Of a stretch of 18,457 nucleotides of DNA, positions 6,127-14,684 are shown in pieces. Origin of the DNA: Clostridiaceae bacterium (lineage in GTDB: Bacteria > Bacillota > Clostridia > Saccharofermentanales > DTU023); contig JAAZMK010000172.1 of assembly GCA_012798865.1 (NCBI GenBank), positions 1 to 18,457 of the forward strand, in the 5' to 3' direction. The position numbers and the translations under genes are program-made. The notes below the pieces were generated by a model. That model made no database searches. It had not been told where the DNA came from and saw nothing but the letters and a program-made list of their open reading frames with translations. The first letter of the stretch is position 1, and the number at the start of each line of letters is the position of its first letter.

Positions 6127-6873
6127 CTAGCGGGTCTGCTGCAGGACGTGTTCGATCGCCGGTCGCAAGTTCCGCGTTCCGCCGCCTTGACTGACAATTT
6201 CCAAGGCGAGATCGGGTCTTGTGACGATACTTCCTGCAAGCAATGTAACGCCGTGCCGAGAAAAGACGGATGGGCACATGGGTGTCGACGGACCGGTGAG
6301 ACAAACCTCTCTGGCACCACGACAGTGCTCCAAAATAGAGTCAATCGTGTGGTTGATGAGACTGGTTGCGGTGAGGACGATAACATCACAGTTTGGTAAA
6401 TAACTTGGAATATCTTCCGACGGATAAAAGCCGCTGTCCTCCTCAATCTCCTCTTCGAAAACATAGATCTTCCCGACCGAAGATCTTATCTGCATAAGAA
6501 TGGGACGGAAGGCTCCCACCATTCCAAAGGTATCTTGATCCTGAAGTTTGAGAGCGTCAGCCACATTGGCGCGCGTCATGTCGCCGGTTTCGCGATTCAT
6601 CAGGGCGTTGATCGTGGCAAGCCCCAGAGCGGCCCTAATCCGATAATCCGACTTAGCCCACGTCAACATTTCCGCCGCCGGCATGCCGAGCAAAGTGCCG
6701 GCAGTCCCCAACACGGAGCAGGTATGACCTGTATCACGGCGAAATGTATACGCCAAACCGCAGCCGCCACCGCTCAGCTCCACACAGGTGTAACCGAGAC
6801 CGATCCGAATATCCTTCACGACCTGATCGCCGGCCTCCGGCTCAATATAACTAATGAGTTCGTCAATAATCAT
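6127..6873 (-). CDS. DUF4213/DUF364 protein (Rossmann-like, putative heavy-metal/cofactor chelation)
   Basis: The 248-residue product starts at ATG 6873 with a strong GGAGG site 6 bases upstream. The N-terminal ~85 residues (VKDIRIGLGYTCVELSGGGCGLAYTF) match the DUF4213 half. The rest (VGMVGAFRPI-like segment, CDVIVLTATSLINHTIDSIL, REVCLTGPSTPMCPSVFSRHG) matches the DUF364 Rossmann-like half. Proteins of this pair are often annotated as putative heavy-metal chelation or radical-SAM-linked cofactor proteins, but biochemical roles are unproven. It lies 85 bases after the cysteine desulfidase stop on the same strand, probably in the same transcript. A tie to sulfide/metal chemistry or Fe-S supply for that enzyme is an inference only. 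Confidence 0.85.
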   Translation of the reverse strand: MIIDELISYIEPEAGDQVVKDIRIGLGYTCVELSGGGCGLAYTFRRDTGHTCSVLGTAGTLLGMPAAEMLTWAKSDYRIRAALGLATINALMNRETGDMTRANVADALKLQDQDTFGMVGAFRPILMQIRSSVGKIYVFEEEIEEDSGFYPSEDIPSYLPNCDVIVLTATSLINHTIDSILEHCRGAREVCLTGPSTPMCPSVFSRHGVTLLAGSIVTRPDLALEIVSQGGGTRNLRPAIEHVLQQTR

Positions 6874-6958
6874 AGTGCCTCCAAGATACTGACAAAATCT
6901 TCAATCTCCTACGCAACAATTTATAATGACCCGGATACGCAAGCACTGAACGGTGATA

Positions 6959-8266
6959 TTATGCGTCTTCACCCTTCTTGTTCAGCATAATGTTGAGCAG
7001 CAATGCGTCCATGTTGTCCATTCCCTCTCTTGAAATGCGCTCCATATTTTTAATCGTCTCTTCGACATCACTCTCAATTACGCCGTCCGTCGGAGCAATT
7101 TGCTTGCCTTGCATGGCAACGGCTGCCGCTTGGACAGCAGCATAAATACAAGCGGAAACTTTCAGAGAACATCCGGGCTTTGCTCCGTCGCAAATCATTC
7201 CTGTTACCGTACCGAACATATTCTGCACAGCAGCGATCGCGCGCTCAATGTCCCCTCCCTGAAGCATCACTATTCCCGCGCTTGCTCCGACGGCCGCTGC
7301 CGTCGCCCCGCAGAGCGGCGAAAGGCGACCGAAACTCTTTTTTACGTGAACGGAAATGAGTTGACTTAGAGTCTGGGCACGGAGCAGTTCTTCTTCCGTG
7401 CTCCCAAGATAACGCGCAGCGCTTAAAATAGGCAACGTAACCGTGAGCCCCAAGTTCCCGCTCCCAGAATTGCTCATAACCGGTAAAGAAACCCCTACCA
7501 TCCTCGCGTCGGTCGCAGCGGCCGTCCAAGCTGCGCAATAATCCGACAACGAGCAACACTCTACATCCGGATAATCCTTTCCGCTACGACACGATTTCGC
7601 GATGGAACGTCCGACTTCAAGCCCGTATGAATCAGACATACCTTCGACAGCGATTCTCTCATTAAGATCGATCGCTTGGCGTATGATGTCAAGCTTATCC
7701 AAGTTCACAGCAGTCGCAAAATCCCAAATATCACGTAAATCGTCATCGGTAATCGAATCGGTCAGTTCCTGAACTTGGCTCGTATCGTTCAAAAATGTCA
7801 GGACGCCATCACGCTCCAGCTCCATAATGAGATCGTGTTTCCACGCCACGGTCGCACGTCCCTTATGGTTTTTTGTGTAGACAGTGACATCTATATACAA
7901 GGAAGGGGCTCCTTTTGGAGCGAGGTCGAGCGATACTTTGCCCTCGGAGCAAAGCTTGCGAGCAGCAATGATATCGTCTTCGCCGATATTCTTAAGAACC
8001 TGCAGATTGAGAGCGGGATCGCCTCCGACGGCGCCAAGAGCGGCTGCCATCGCAGCGCCCATATCGGACGTCCCGGGTATGTAAACACTCATCGCATTCT
8101 TGTAGATGTTGACACTTGCCTGCAGCTCGATCGATTCGATCGGTTCGTCATATCCCGCTTCTTTTCTTGCCAGCGCCGCGGCAAACGCGACAGACACTGG
8201 CTCCGTACAACCCAGTGCGACAACCAGCTCCTCTTCCAGCTGTTGAAGATAATATTCTTGATTCAT
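6959..8266 (-). CDS. cyuA: L-cysteine desulfidase family protein (CyuA/CdsB, UPF0597)
   Basis: The family breaks L-cysteine to pyruvate, ammonia and sulfide using a [4Fe-4S] cluster, without PLP. The 435-residue product starts at ATG 8266, where GAGGTGGG lies 5 bases upstream; a longer frame from 8281 lacks a site. The cluster cysteines are visible: Cys20 in ALGCTEP, Cys319 in SPLCGAT, and Cys359 and Cys366 in MICDGAKPGCSLK. The 40- and 7-residue spacings equal those reported for Methanocaldococcus CdsB (Cys282/322/329). SNSGSGNLGL near residue 265 and the serine-dehydratase-alpha fold are also present. Related proteins may act on other amino acids, so the substrate is likely but not proven. 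The neighbouring peptidase and MFS genes fit amino-acid uptake and use. Confidence 0.88.
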   Translation of the reverse strand: MNQEYYLQQLEEELVVALGCTEPVSVAFAAALARKEAGYDEPIESIELQASVNIYKNAMSVYIPGTSDMGAAMAAALGAVGGDPALNLQVLKNIGEDDIIAARKLCSEGKVSLDLAPKGAPSLYIDVTVYTKNHKGRATVAWKHDLIMELERDGVLTFLNDTSQVQELTDSITDDDLRDIWDFATAVNLDKLDIIRQAIDLNERIAVEGMSDSYGLEVGRSIAKSCRSGKDYPDVECCSLSDYCAAWTAAATDARMVGVSLPVMSNSGSGNLGLTVTLPILSAARYLGSTEEELLRAQTLSQLISVHVKKSFGRLSPLCGATAAAVGASAGIVMLQGGDIERAIAAVQNMFGTVTGMICDGAKPGCSLKVSACIYAAVQAAAVAMQGKQIAPTDGVIESDVEETIKNMERISREGMDNMDALLLNIMLNKKGEDA

Positions 8267-8483
8267 CCAATCCCACCTCAATAGATCACTCTGATATTAG
8301 CGTTACACGAATGCAGCGTCCCTGCACTTTCATTATTCATTGTACCGCATACTTTCGCACAAGAACTCACCGTTCGGACTGAAAAGTCTTGATCAACATT
8401 TGACTTGAGACGCCTTGGCTCCGCTGCGGTATTGTCTTGATGAAATGCCGATCGAGTACCCTGTCGGAATGGCGATACAAAAA

Positions 8484-9713
8484 TTAAAACATGAGCGATC
8501 TGTAAAGAGAGAAGGCTCTTTCAAGTTCATTGAGCGAAACGCGTTCATTCTCATGATGAACGTCGGCCAGATCTCCCGGGCCGATGATCACCGGTGTCAA
8601 TCCCGCTTCGCGCAGCACATTGGCGTCCGTGCTGCCGGAGAAAATCGTCTCGTCAAAGTCGCCCAAAGAATGTATTTTCGATACAAGCCGATGATCCGAT
8701 GCAGTTACCCACGGCTCTCTCTTATCTTCCGTAGAAAACTCGGCTTTTACATGATGAGTTGTCTCAGTTTCGCTGAGCATGTGATTCAGGCGCGAAATCT
8801 CATCGTCGCAAGAACTCACAGGTGAAACGCGGCAATCAAGACGCAACGTGCAGACATCAGGAATGATCCCGGGTTCCAGTCCTGCGTGAATAGAAAGCGG
8901 TTGCCAGTACGACGGAGCGGTCAAGCAGCGAGAAGAATGAAGATCACGCGGAGTTGTCCGCGGAGGTGTCCAGCTGTCATTCAATGTCCTGAGCGAGCTG
9001 ACGATGTCTGCGGCGACATCAATCGTATTGACGCCTTTTCCGGGACGTGATCCGTGAGCCGTTTTACCCCGCACCACGAGTTCGCCATAAGTCCGACCGC
9101 GAGAGATTCGGCAAAGTGTCATACCTGTCGGTTCGCAAACAACGAGGTCGGAAAGCTTAGCCATGAGAGGATGCTTGAGAAGCACACGTGATCCTCGCAT
9201 TGCATCTTCTTCATCACATGTCACAAGCAAATGAATAGTGCGACTCGGACGAATGGACGCTTGCGCAAGCTCGCTCATGGCGAGCAGGACACACGCGAGC
9301 CCGCCTTTCATATCTGCCGCTCCGCGACCCGTGATCCGGCCGCCTTGAACGACAGGTTCAAAAGGATCTGTCCGCCAACGAAGCCGTTCGTCATCCCAAA
9401 CGGGCACAACGTCCATATGACCCGTGAAGGCAAGCGGATCGTCATCACTCTCGCCCGCTAACGTAATGATTAAGTTAGCGCGATTTGAAGTGACCGGAAC
9501 GCGGTCGACGCGAAGTCTATTCTCTTTACAATATTGAATTAAATACTGCTCAACGATTGTTTCGCGACCGGGCGGATTTTCGCTAGGCAAGCGAATGAGA
9601 TCAGAAACAAGTTTGATTAAATCTTGACACTGTCCAACGCTTAAGTAGGCAGGAGAAAATGAACCGGTTTTTTCGGAATTCATTGTATCGCTTGCTTGAT
9701 TTGCTTCTTTCAT
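8484..9713 (-). CDS. M20 family metallopeptidase (ArgE/DapE/carboxypeptidase type)
   Basis: This 409-residue protein has the complete two-zinc M20 set. His99 and catalytic Asp101 lie in TGHMDVVP, bridging Asp134 in GRGAADMKGG, general base Glu168 and ligand Glu169 in TCDEED, Glu194 in CEPT, and His386 in DVHHENE. A lid domain (GKTAHGSRPGKGVN near residue 215) carries the family's dimer-domain His. It likely hydrolyses an N-acyl amino acid or small peptide; the M20 subgroup cannot be assigned by eye. The start is uncertain: ATG 9713 has no good ribosome binding site, and ATG 9683 (MNSEKTG) is an alternative. A 217-base gap separates it from the desulfidase. Confidence 0.88.
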   Translation of the reverse strand: MKEANQASDTMNSEKTGSFSPAYLSVGQCQDLIKLVSDLIRLPSENPPGRETIVEQYLIQYCKENRLRVDRVPVTSNRANLIITLAGESDDDPLAFTGHMDVVPVWDDERLRWRTDPFEPVVQGGRITGRGAADMKGGLACVLLAMSELAQASIRPSRTIHLLVTCDEEDAMRGSRVLLKHPLMAKLSDLVVCEPTGMTLCRISRGRTYGELVVRGKTAHGSRPGKGVNTIDVAADIVSSLRTLNDSWTPPRTTPRDLHSSRCLTAPSYWQPLSIHAGLEPGIIPDVCTLRLDCRVSPVSSCDDEISRLNHMLSETETTHHVKAEFSTEDKREPWVTASDHRLVSKIHSLGDFDETIFSGSTDANVLREAGLTPVIIGPGDLADVHHENERVSLNELERAFSLYRSLMF

Positions 9714-9782
9714 GAAACGAAGGACTCGCTCTTATCCGGCACACCTATAGTGATCATTGCTTTCACTGTCCGCTTCGGCAAA

Positions 9783-11042
9783 TCAATTCGGGATGATGCC
9801 GTCCCAGAGCGTTTCTTCGACAGGACTCAACGGTTCACGGCACTGAGGGCAATCGAGCGAAGCGATGTTTCCGCGCTTGACGTGAGACATACGCTCCCCA
9901 CATTCGAGACAATAATACATTGCGGAAAGCGTGTGATCCTTCGTGACGAGGCGAACGCGTCTCTTCACATCGAGCGTTCCGCATGAACGACAGCGGTAAA
10001 GTTCTCGCGAAAAGTCAATCTCGCAGTCATCGCGCTGAACGAGATCAATCGCAATCGCCGGATCGACCCTGCCTGAGCGGATCTCTTCCATGATCTCTTT
10101 AAACATTAGGCGGTCTTCGCCGCTTCGACCGAGATAATACGTATCCTTAAAATCGCACTCGGGACATGCCAGTGTATATGCGATACGCCAAGGAAGGCGG
10201 AATGGCTTGGACGCGGCGACATTGATCTTTGTATCTTCAACGGGCGCATCGACTTCAATGAAGAGCATGGTGTAGCTTCGCCCTTCTTCTTCGACGGTCG
10301 TCGTCACCATCGAGACTGTGACTTCGTCACCTTTTTTCTTTTTTCTCGTCCCGGAAATATTATCAAGCAACACGGCGCGCCACGTACCGTTATTGGCAGG
10401 CACCAGATCGGTAATGCGAACGAACTCTACCGTCATCGCGTCGACGGGGAGCGGTTCCGGTTCGCCCTCGATCTCGACATCCCTTGCTCTGATACCGTCT
10501 TTTTCCGCTTGCTCATAGGCGGCCAAAAGGTCTTCTACATACTCTTCAACGCTTTCATTAAATGTTTTTTCCAGTTTCTTTTCGTCTCTGATCCAAGCCG
10601 CCTTCAAGATGCCGGGACGAAACGGGTCACGAAGATGATCAAGCTGTCGAAGCGCAAGCGTACTGCGACGAAGAATGTCAGATTCATGAAAATCGAGAAC
10701 ACCTCGGACAAAGGGATGTTTCTCCAGCTCTTCCGTCGGTTTGACAACGCGAACCAGCATCGTCGGCAACATGGATGCCTGCGCGACGAGCACTTGATCG
10801 CCGTCAAAATACTTGTATGTGCCTTCTATTTCATCACAGAAACCGAGAAAGGCGACGCGCATCGTATCGTCAAGGAATGCGTATCCCAGATAACCTACGT
10901 CACTCTCAGGCAATGACTCCATTCCAGTCAGGGTGCAGAGCTTTTTATCGGGAGAGATCATAAGGAATTTTTCATCGAGCTGCCAGAACTCGGACGTTCT
11001 GAGCATGTGACGTTTAACACGTTTTGCGTTCAGTTTTTTCAT
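9783..11042 (-). CDS. Unknown protein with four CxxC motifs (two probable zinc ribbons)
   Basis: This 419-residue product starts at ATG 11042, chosen for AAGGAG 8 bases upstream; the longer frame to 11102 has no such site. I do not recognise a family. The N-terminal ~270 residues are acidic and soluble, with no membrane segment or signal. They contain DVGYLGYAFLDDTMRVAFLG near residue 50 and a helical, charged stretch near 165-190. The C-terminal part has CPEC (293-296), CRSCG (351-354), CLECG (378-381) and CPQC (398-401), best read as two zinc ribbons. RDDCEID at ~340 adds another Cys. This suggests a nucleic-acid, protein-binding or metal-handling role. It follows crotonase on the same strand after 223 bases, at the boundary between the lysine and cysteine/peptidase clusters. 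Confidence 0.8.
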   Translation of the reverse strand: MKKLNAKRVKRHMLRTSEFWQLDEKFLMISPDKKLCTLTGMESLPESDVGYLGYAFLDDTMRVAFLGFCDEIEGTYKYFDGDQVLVAQASMLPTMLVRVVKPTEELEKHPFVRGVLDFHESDILRRSTLALRQLDHLRDPFRPGILKAAWIRDEKKLEKTFNESVEEYVEDLLAAYEQAEKDGIRARDVEIEGEPEPLPVDAMTVEFVRITDLVPANNGTWRAVLLDNISGTRKKKKGDEVTVSMVTTTVEEEGRSYTMLFIEVDAPVEDTKINVAASKPFRLPWRIAYTLACPECDFKDTYYLGRSGEDRLMFKEIMEEIRSGRVDPAIAIDLVQRDDCEIDFSRELYRCRSCGTLDVKRRVRLVTKDHTLSAMYYCLECGERMSHVKRGNIASLDCPQCREPLSPVEETLWDGIIPN

Positions 11043-11265
11043 CAGTTCGCTCCTTGACAGACAGATTACGGAAACGGCGGACACGAAGTCGAATCCGAAC
11101 AAATCATTTGAATTGTTACAGCCAAAAAGGCGCCCGATCCTACCGCATTCAAATGCTGAATTCGATCAGGTTGCCTCAATTGCTCAAAAGCACTTTTATT
11201 ATATATGACTTCGGCTCGCCGCGCAGTGCGTATATGCACAAAAACCGGCGCATGAAAGTTGAGGT

Positions 11266-12045
11266 TTATCGACCTTGAAAAGGCGGCGCTTTCTCTTTGT
11301 TGACGAACGCGCGCATCGCGCTCTTCTGATCGTCAGTATCAAAGCATCGGCTGAATTGCTCCGTTTCGATCGCAATCCCATCCGAAAGTGTCCCGCAGAG
11401 TCCTTCATATATGGCACTCTTTGCGTTTCGAATGGCAGCGGGCGCTTTCTCCGCGATGGCATGCGCAATCTCCAAAACGCGCTCGAGAAGTGATTCCGGA
11501 TCCGCTATTTCCGTGACAACCCCTAGCGCCAACGCCTGTTCCGCATTGAGACGCCTGCCCGTGAAAATCAAGTCGCAAGCGACCATCGGCCCGACGAGCC
11601 GTGCGAGGCGCTGGGTTCCTCCAAAACCGGGCGTGATACCGAGACTTGTCTCCGGGAAAGCGAAGCGAGCTCTTGAGGAGGCGACGATCAGATCACATGC
11701 AAGCGCCAATTCAAAACCGCCGCCCAAGGCGTAACCGTTCACGGCGGCAATCGTCGGCATCGGAAACGATGAGAGTTTGTTCATCATCTCGTGGCCGGCA
11801 CATGCAAAGGAAACAGCTTCTTCTCGGGTCAACTCCGCCATCTCGCCGATGTCCGCTCCGGCGACAAACGCCCGGTCGCCGGCTCCCGTGACAATGAGAG
11901 TTCTCACATCGCGATCCTTCTCAAGCGTGTCGAGCGCTTCCGACAAATCTTGAAGAACTGACGTGTTGAGCGCATTCAACCCCTCCGGCCTGTTGATCGT
12001 CAGGAGCGCGACGAAATCTTTCTGTTCAACTTTTATAAATGTCAT
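11266..12045 (-). CDS. crt: Enoyl-CoA hydratase / crotonase
   Basis: This 259-residue crotonase-family protein interconverts crotonyl-CoA and 3-hydroxybutyryl-CoA, in the cytoplasm. Catalytic Glu112 (GGGFELALACD) and Glu132 (FPETSLGITPGFGGTQRL) are present, and AGADIGEM near residue 63 forms part of the oxyanion hole. The length is normal for Crt. ATG 12045 follows GGGGAG at 4 bases. In this locus it can take crotonyl-CoA from lysine fermentation toward acetoacetyl-CoA, or run in the reverse direction for butyrate; no butyryl-CoA dehydrogenase or Etf genes lie in the window. A 303-base spacer with a 61-bp periodic repeat separates it from thiolase, so it may be controlled separately. Confidence 0.93.
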   Translation of the reverse strand: MTFIKVEQKDFVALLTINRPEGLNALNTSVLQDLSEALDTLEKDRDVRTLIVTGAGDRAFVAGADIGEMAELTREEAVSFACAGHEMMNKLSSFPMPTIAAVNGYALGGGFELALACDLIVASSRARFAFPETSLGITPGFGGTQRLARLVGPMVACDLIFTGRRLNAEQALALGVVTEIADPESLLERVLEIAHAIAEKAPAAIRNAKSAIYEGLCGTLSDGIAIETEQFSRCFDTDDQKSAMRAFVNKEKAPPFQGR

Positions 12046-12076
12046 TTTCTCCCCTGCTTCTAAACGGCTGCCTTCT

Positions 12077-12320
12077 CAAACACCATCAAATCCGCACCAC
12101 TTGCATGTCAGAGGATGGAGACTATTATTCAAAGCAGCAAACACAATCACATCCGCATAACTAGTTTGTCAGAGAATGGAGGCCATTCTTCAAAATTGCA
12201 AACACAATCACATCCGCACGGGCTGCACCAGCTTCCTCTGCTCTACACTCAAGCATCAAGAAACACAATCACATTCGCACAGGCTGTACGCCATTCAAAG
12301 CATTTCAGCAAAAAGCGAAA
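12077..12320. repeat. Four copies at exact 61-bp spacing between thiolase and crotonase
   Basis: The core CAAACACAATCACATCCGCA occurs at 12077 (two changes), 12138, 12199 and 12260 (two changes). Each start is exactly 61 bases from the next. The first two units are alike along most of their 61 bases, while units 3 and 4 share mainly the core and the following CAGGCTG-like bases. In unit 2 a GAATGGAGGCCATTC palindrome (12174-12188) can form a tight hairpin. The repeat fills the whole intergenic region (12046-12348) and no gene lies in it. It could be a minisatellite, a mRNA processing or attenuation region, or a set of protein-binding sites. Confidence 0.8.
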
Positions 12321-12348
12321 CGCCGCGCCTTCAAACAGTTTCTGCAGA

Positions 12349-13527
12349 TTAAGGGCGTTCAACAATCGTCGCGACACCTTGACCGCCGCCGATACAAAGT
12401 GCTGCGAGTCCGCGTTTTGCGTTACGCTTTTTCATCTCGTATAACAAGGTGACGAGGATGCGGGCACCCGACGCGCCGATCGGGTGTCCGATAGCGATAG
12501 CGCCGCCGTTAACATTGACCTTAGTCTGATCGACACCGAGCTGCCGCGCCACGGCGACTGCCTGAGCGGCAAATGCCTCGTTGTATTCAAACAAATCAAT
12601 GTCATCGAGTGTCAGACCTGTGCGCTCCAGTATCGCTTTCGTAGCGTAATACGGTCCCATGCCCATGTAGGCGGGATCAAGTCCCACGGACACGCCCGCC
12701 CTGATAACGGCGAGCGGTTCAATACCGAGCTCGTCGGCTTTTTCACGGCTTATGACGACGAGCGCCGCCGCGCCGTCATTGATTCCCGACGCATTTCCGG
12801 CCGTTACCGTCCCATCTTTTTTGAAAGCGGGACGAAGCTTTTCGAAACCTTCGATCGTCGCGTCGAGGCGCGGATATTCGTCCGTGTCAAAATCGAACTC
12901 GCGACGCCTTTCCTTGATGTGCACGGCGACAATTTCACCTTTGAAACGGCCGCTCTCAACCGCATTTTTCGCTTTAAGCTGACTTGCCAAAGCGAAAGCG
13001 TCCTGATCTTCGCGAGAAATTCCATATTTCTCGGCGACATTCTCCGCCGTCATCCCCATGTGATAATCGCCGAAAACGTCCCAAAGACCGTCCTTGATCA
13101 TGCTGTCATCGAGAGAACCGTGCCCCATCCTGTAGCCATATCGCGCTTTATCGAGCAGATACGGTGCGGCCGACATGTTCTCCATGCCGCCGGCGATGAC
13201 GACATCGGCTTCACCGCTGCGGATCAGAGATACGGCCAAGTTGACCGCCTTCAGCCCGGAACCGCAGACATTGTTGATCGTCGTAGCGGGGACGCTTGGA
13301 GGCAGGCCGGCGGCGATGGCTGATTGACGTGCGACGTTCTGTCCTTGTCCGGCTGCCAGCACGCATCCCATCAAGACTTCGTCAACGAGCGCGGCATCGA
13401 TTCCGGCACGCGCCAACGCTTCGCGCATCACAACCTCGCCGAGCTTCACGACGGGAACCGATGCGAGCGTCCCGCCGAACTTCCCGACTGCCGTACGGCA
13501 GGCACTGGCAATAACAACTTCTTTCAT
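12349..13527 (-). CDS. thlA: Acetyl-CoA C-acetyltransferase (thiolase)
   Basis: This 392-residue biosynthetic/degradative thiolase splits acetoacetyl-CoA plus CoA into two acetyl-CoA. The nucleophile Cys88 (NNVCGSGLKA), His348 (GGAIAIGHPIGASG) and Cys378 (CIGGGQG) are in the canonical places, and the length is normal. ATG 13527 has GAGGA about 11 bases upstream. It receives acetoacetyl-CoA from both Hbd and AacS in the lysine route proposed here. The hbd-thlA spacer holds two hairpins, while the thlA-crt spacer holds the 61-bp repeats. Confidence 0.95.
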   Translation of the reverse strand: MKEVVIASACRTAVGKFGGTLASVPVVKLGEVVMREALARAGIDAALVDEVLMGCVLAAGQGQNVARQSAIAAGLPPSVPATTINNVCGSGLKAVNLAVSLIRSGEADVVIAGGMENMSAAPYLLDKARYGYRMGHGSLDDSMIKDGLWDVFGDYHMGMTAENVAEKYGISREDQDAFALASQLKAKNAVESGRFKGEIVAVHIKERRREFDFDTDEYPRLDATIEGFEKLRPAFKKDGTVTAGNASGINDGAAALVVISREKADELGIEPLAVIRAGVSVGLDPAYMGMGPYYATKAILERTGLTLDDIDLFEYNEAFAAQAVAVARQLGVDQTKVNVNGGAIAIGHPIGASGARILVTLLYEMKKRNAKRGLAALCIGGGQGVATIVERP

Positions 13528-13558
13528 TCTCGTTCGTCCTCTTCTTTCGTTTCGCTCA

Positions 13559-13637
13559 GATGCAACGCGCCACTGCCGTTTGCATCGCGCATTTTATCCG
13601 TATGTGCGGAGGGCAGACATGCCGCCCGACTCCCGCA
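13559..13637. other. Two stem-loops in the hbd-thlA spacer
   Basis: Stem 1 pairs GATGCAA (13559-13565) with TTGCATC (13580-13586) around a 14-base loop. Stem 2 pairs TGCGG (13605-13609) with CCGCA (13633-13637), with an inner GGGC/GCCC pairing. Stem 2 begins directly after the hbd stop codon on the minus strand. Neither has a T-run, so they look more like mRNA stabiliser, processing or REP-like hairpins than terminators. Confidence 0.4.
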
Positions 13638-14483
13638 TCACTTCTTATATTGATAAAAACCTTCTCCCGATTTCCGTCCAAGTTTACCTGCGCGCACAAG
13701 ACGCTTCAGCATAAGGCTCGGCCTGTATTTCGGATCGCCTGTCTCTCTGTACAACACTTCCATAATGGCCAACACGATGTCAACGCCGACAAAATCGGCA
13801 AGTTCGAGCGGTCCCATCGGGTGGTTTGCCCCCAGCTTCATTGCCTGATCGATGTCCTCGCGGCTGGCGACGCCGCGATCCAAGAGATCGACCGCCTCGT
13901 TGATCATCGGGATCAGGATGCGGTTGACGATGAATCCGGGGCTCTCGCGGCAGATGACAGGTTCCTTACCGATGGAGCGGACAAGATCAAGCGCTGCACC
14001 CATCGTTTCATCACTCGTGGCATCGCCGCGAATGATCTCAACGAGTTTCATCACGGGGGCTGGGTTGAAGAAGTGAATGCCTAGAAACTTTTCTTCGTGC
14101 TGAAGTCCGTTCGCCATCTCCGTAATGGAAAGCGAGGAGGTGTTACTGCCGAAAAGACACTCGGGGGCGCAAATGACGTCGAGCGCCTCAAACAGTTCGC
14201 GCTTGACACTCATCTCTTCATAGATCGCCTCAAGTACGAGTGACGCATCGGACGCATCTTTCAAATCGACAGAGCGCGAGAGGCGCTGAAGAGCCGCTCC
14301 GACCTCTTCCGCTGTCATCCGGCCCCGCTCCGCTTGTCTTGTCAGCTGCTTTTCGATCCCGGCATACCCGCGATCGACAAGTTCCATCGTCCTGTCGAAC
14401 ATGACGACTTCGTGCCCGTTGACCGCGAATGTCTGCGCGATCCCCGATCCCATCGTACCGCAACCGGCTATAAAAACTTTCAT
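13638..14483 (-). CDS. hbd: 3-hydroxybutyryl-CoA dehydrogenase
   Basis: This 281-residue NAD(P)-dependent enzyme interconverts 3-hydroxybutyryl-CoA and acetoacetyl-CoA. The Rossmann motif G7-C-G9-T-M-G12 is at the N-terminus and the acidic Asp30 after strand 2 favours NAD. SNTSSLSI (residues 113-120) and His137 in IHFFNPAPVMKLVEII are active-site segments. The all-helical C-terminal domain has NHPMGPLELADFVGVD. The length is normal. ATG 14483 follows AAGGA at 7 bases. With crotonase and thiolase it completes a crotonyl-CoA to acetyl-CoA route. Confidence 0.95.
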   Translation of the reverse strand: MKVFIAGCGTMGSGIAQTFAVNGHEVVMFDRTMELVDRGYAGIEKQLTRQAERGRMTAEEVGAALQRLSRSVDLKDASDASLVLEAIYEEMSVKRELFEALDVICAPECLFGSNTSSLSITEMANGLQHEEKFLGIHFFNPAPVMKLVEIIRGDATSDETMGAALDLVRSIGKEPVICRESPGFIVNRILIPMINEAVDLLDRGVASREDIDQAMKLGANHPMGPLELADFVGVDIVLAIMEVLYRETGDPKYRPSLMLKRLVRAGKLGRKSGEGFYQYKK

Positions 14484-14684
14484 TTTTTATTCCTTTCTGT
14501 TTCCATTAACCTTATCGACAAAATGTTTGTTTTTACATAATCACCCGCATAATATCAATATATTCTCTTCGGCGCCATCCTTCACGTTGCCGTATTACAC
14601 TTCGGATTGCTGAATTCTCCGGGAAAACATAAGTCCGGTCTGCACTGCGAATGCGCGATTGCCCACATTCATCGTGCGCATGCG

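Noticed and set aside
11198..11203. TATAAT on the minus strand as promoter of the four-CxxC gene
   Set aside because: The -10 is perfect, but no acceptable -35 or TGn extension is present, and the surrounding DNA is AT-rich, so support is too weak for a feature.
12484..13323. 279-codon plus-strand frame antisense to thiolase
   Set aside because: The minus-strand thiolase has all catalytic residues and full length. The antisense frame is a shadow of its codon use, with no ribosome binding site or recognisable domain.
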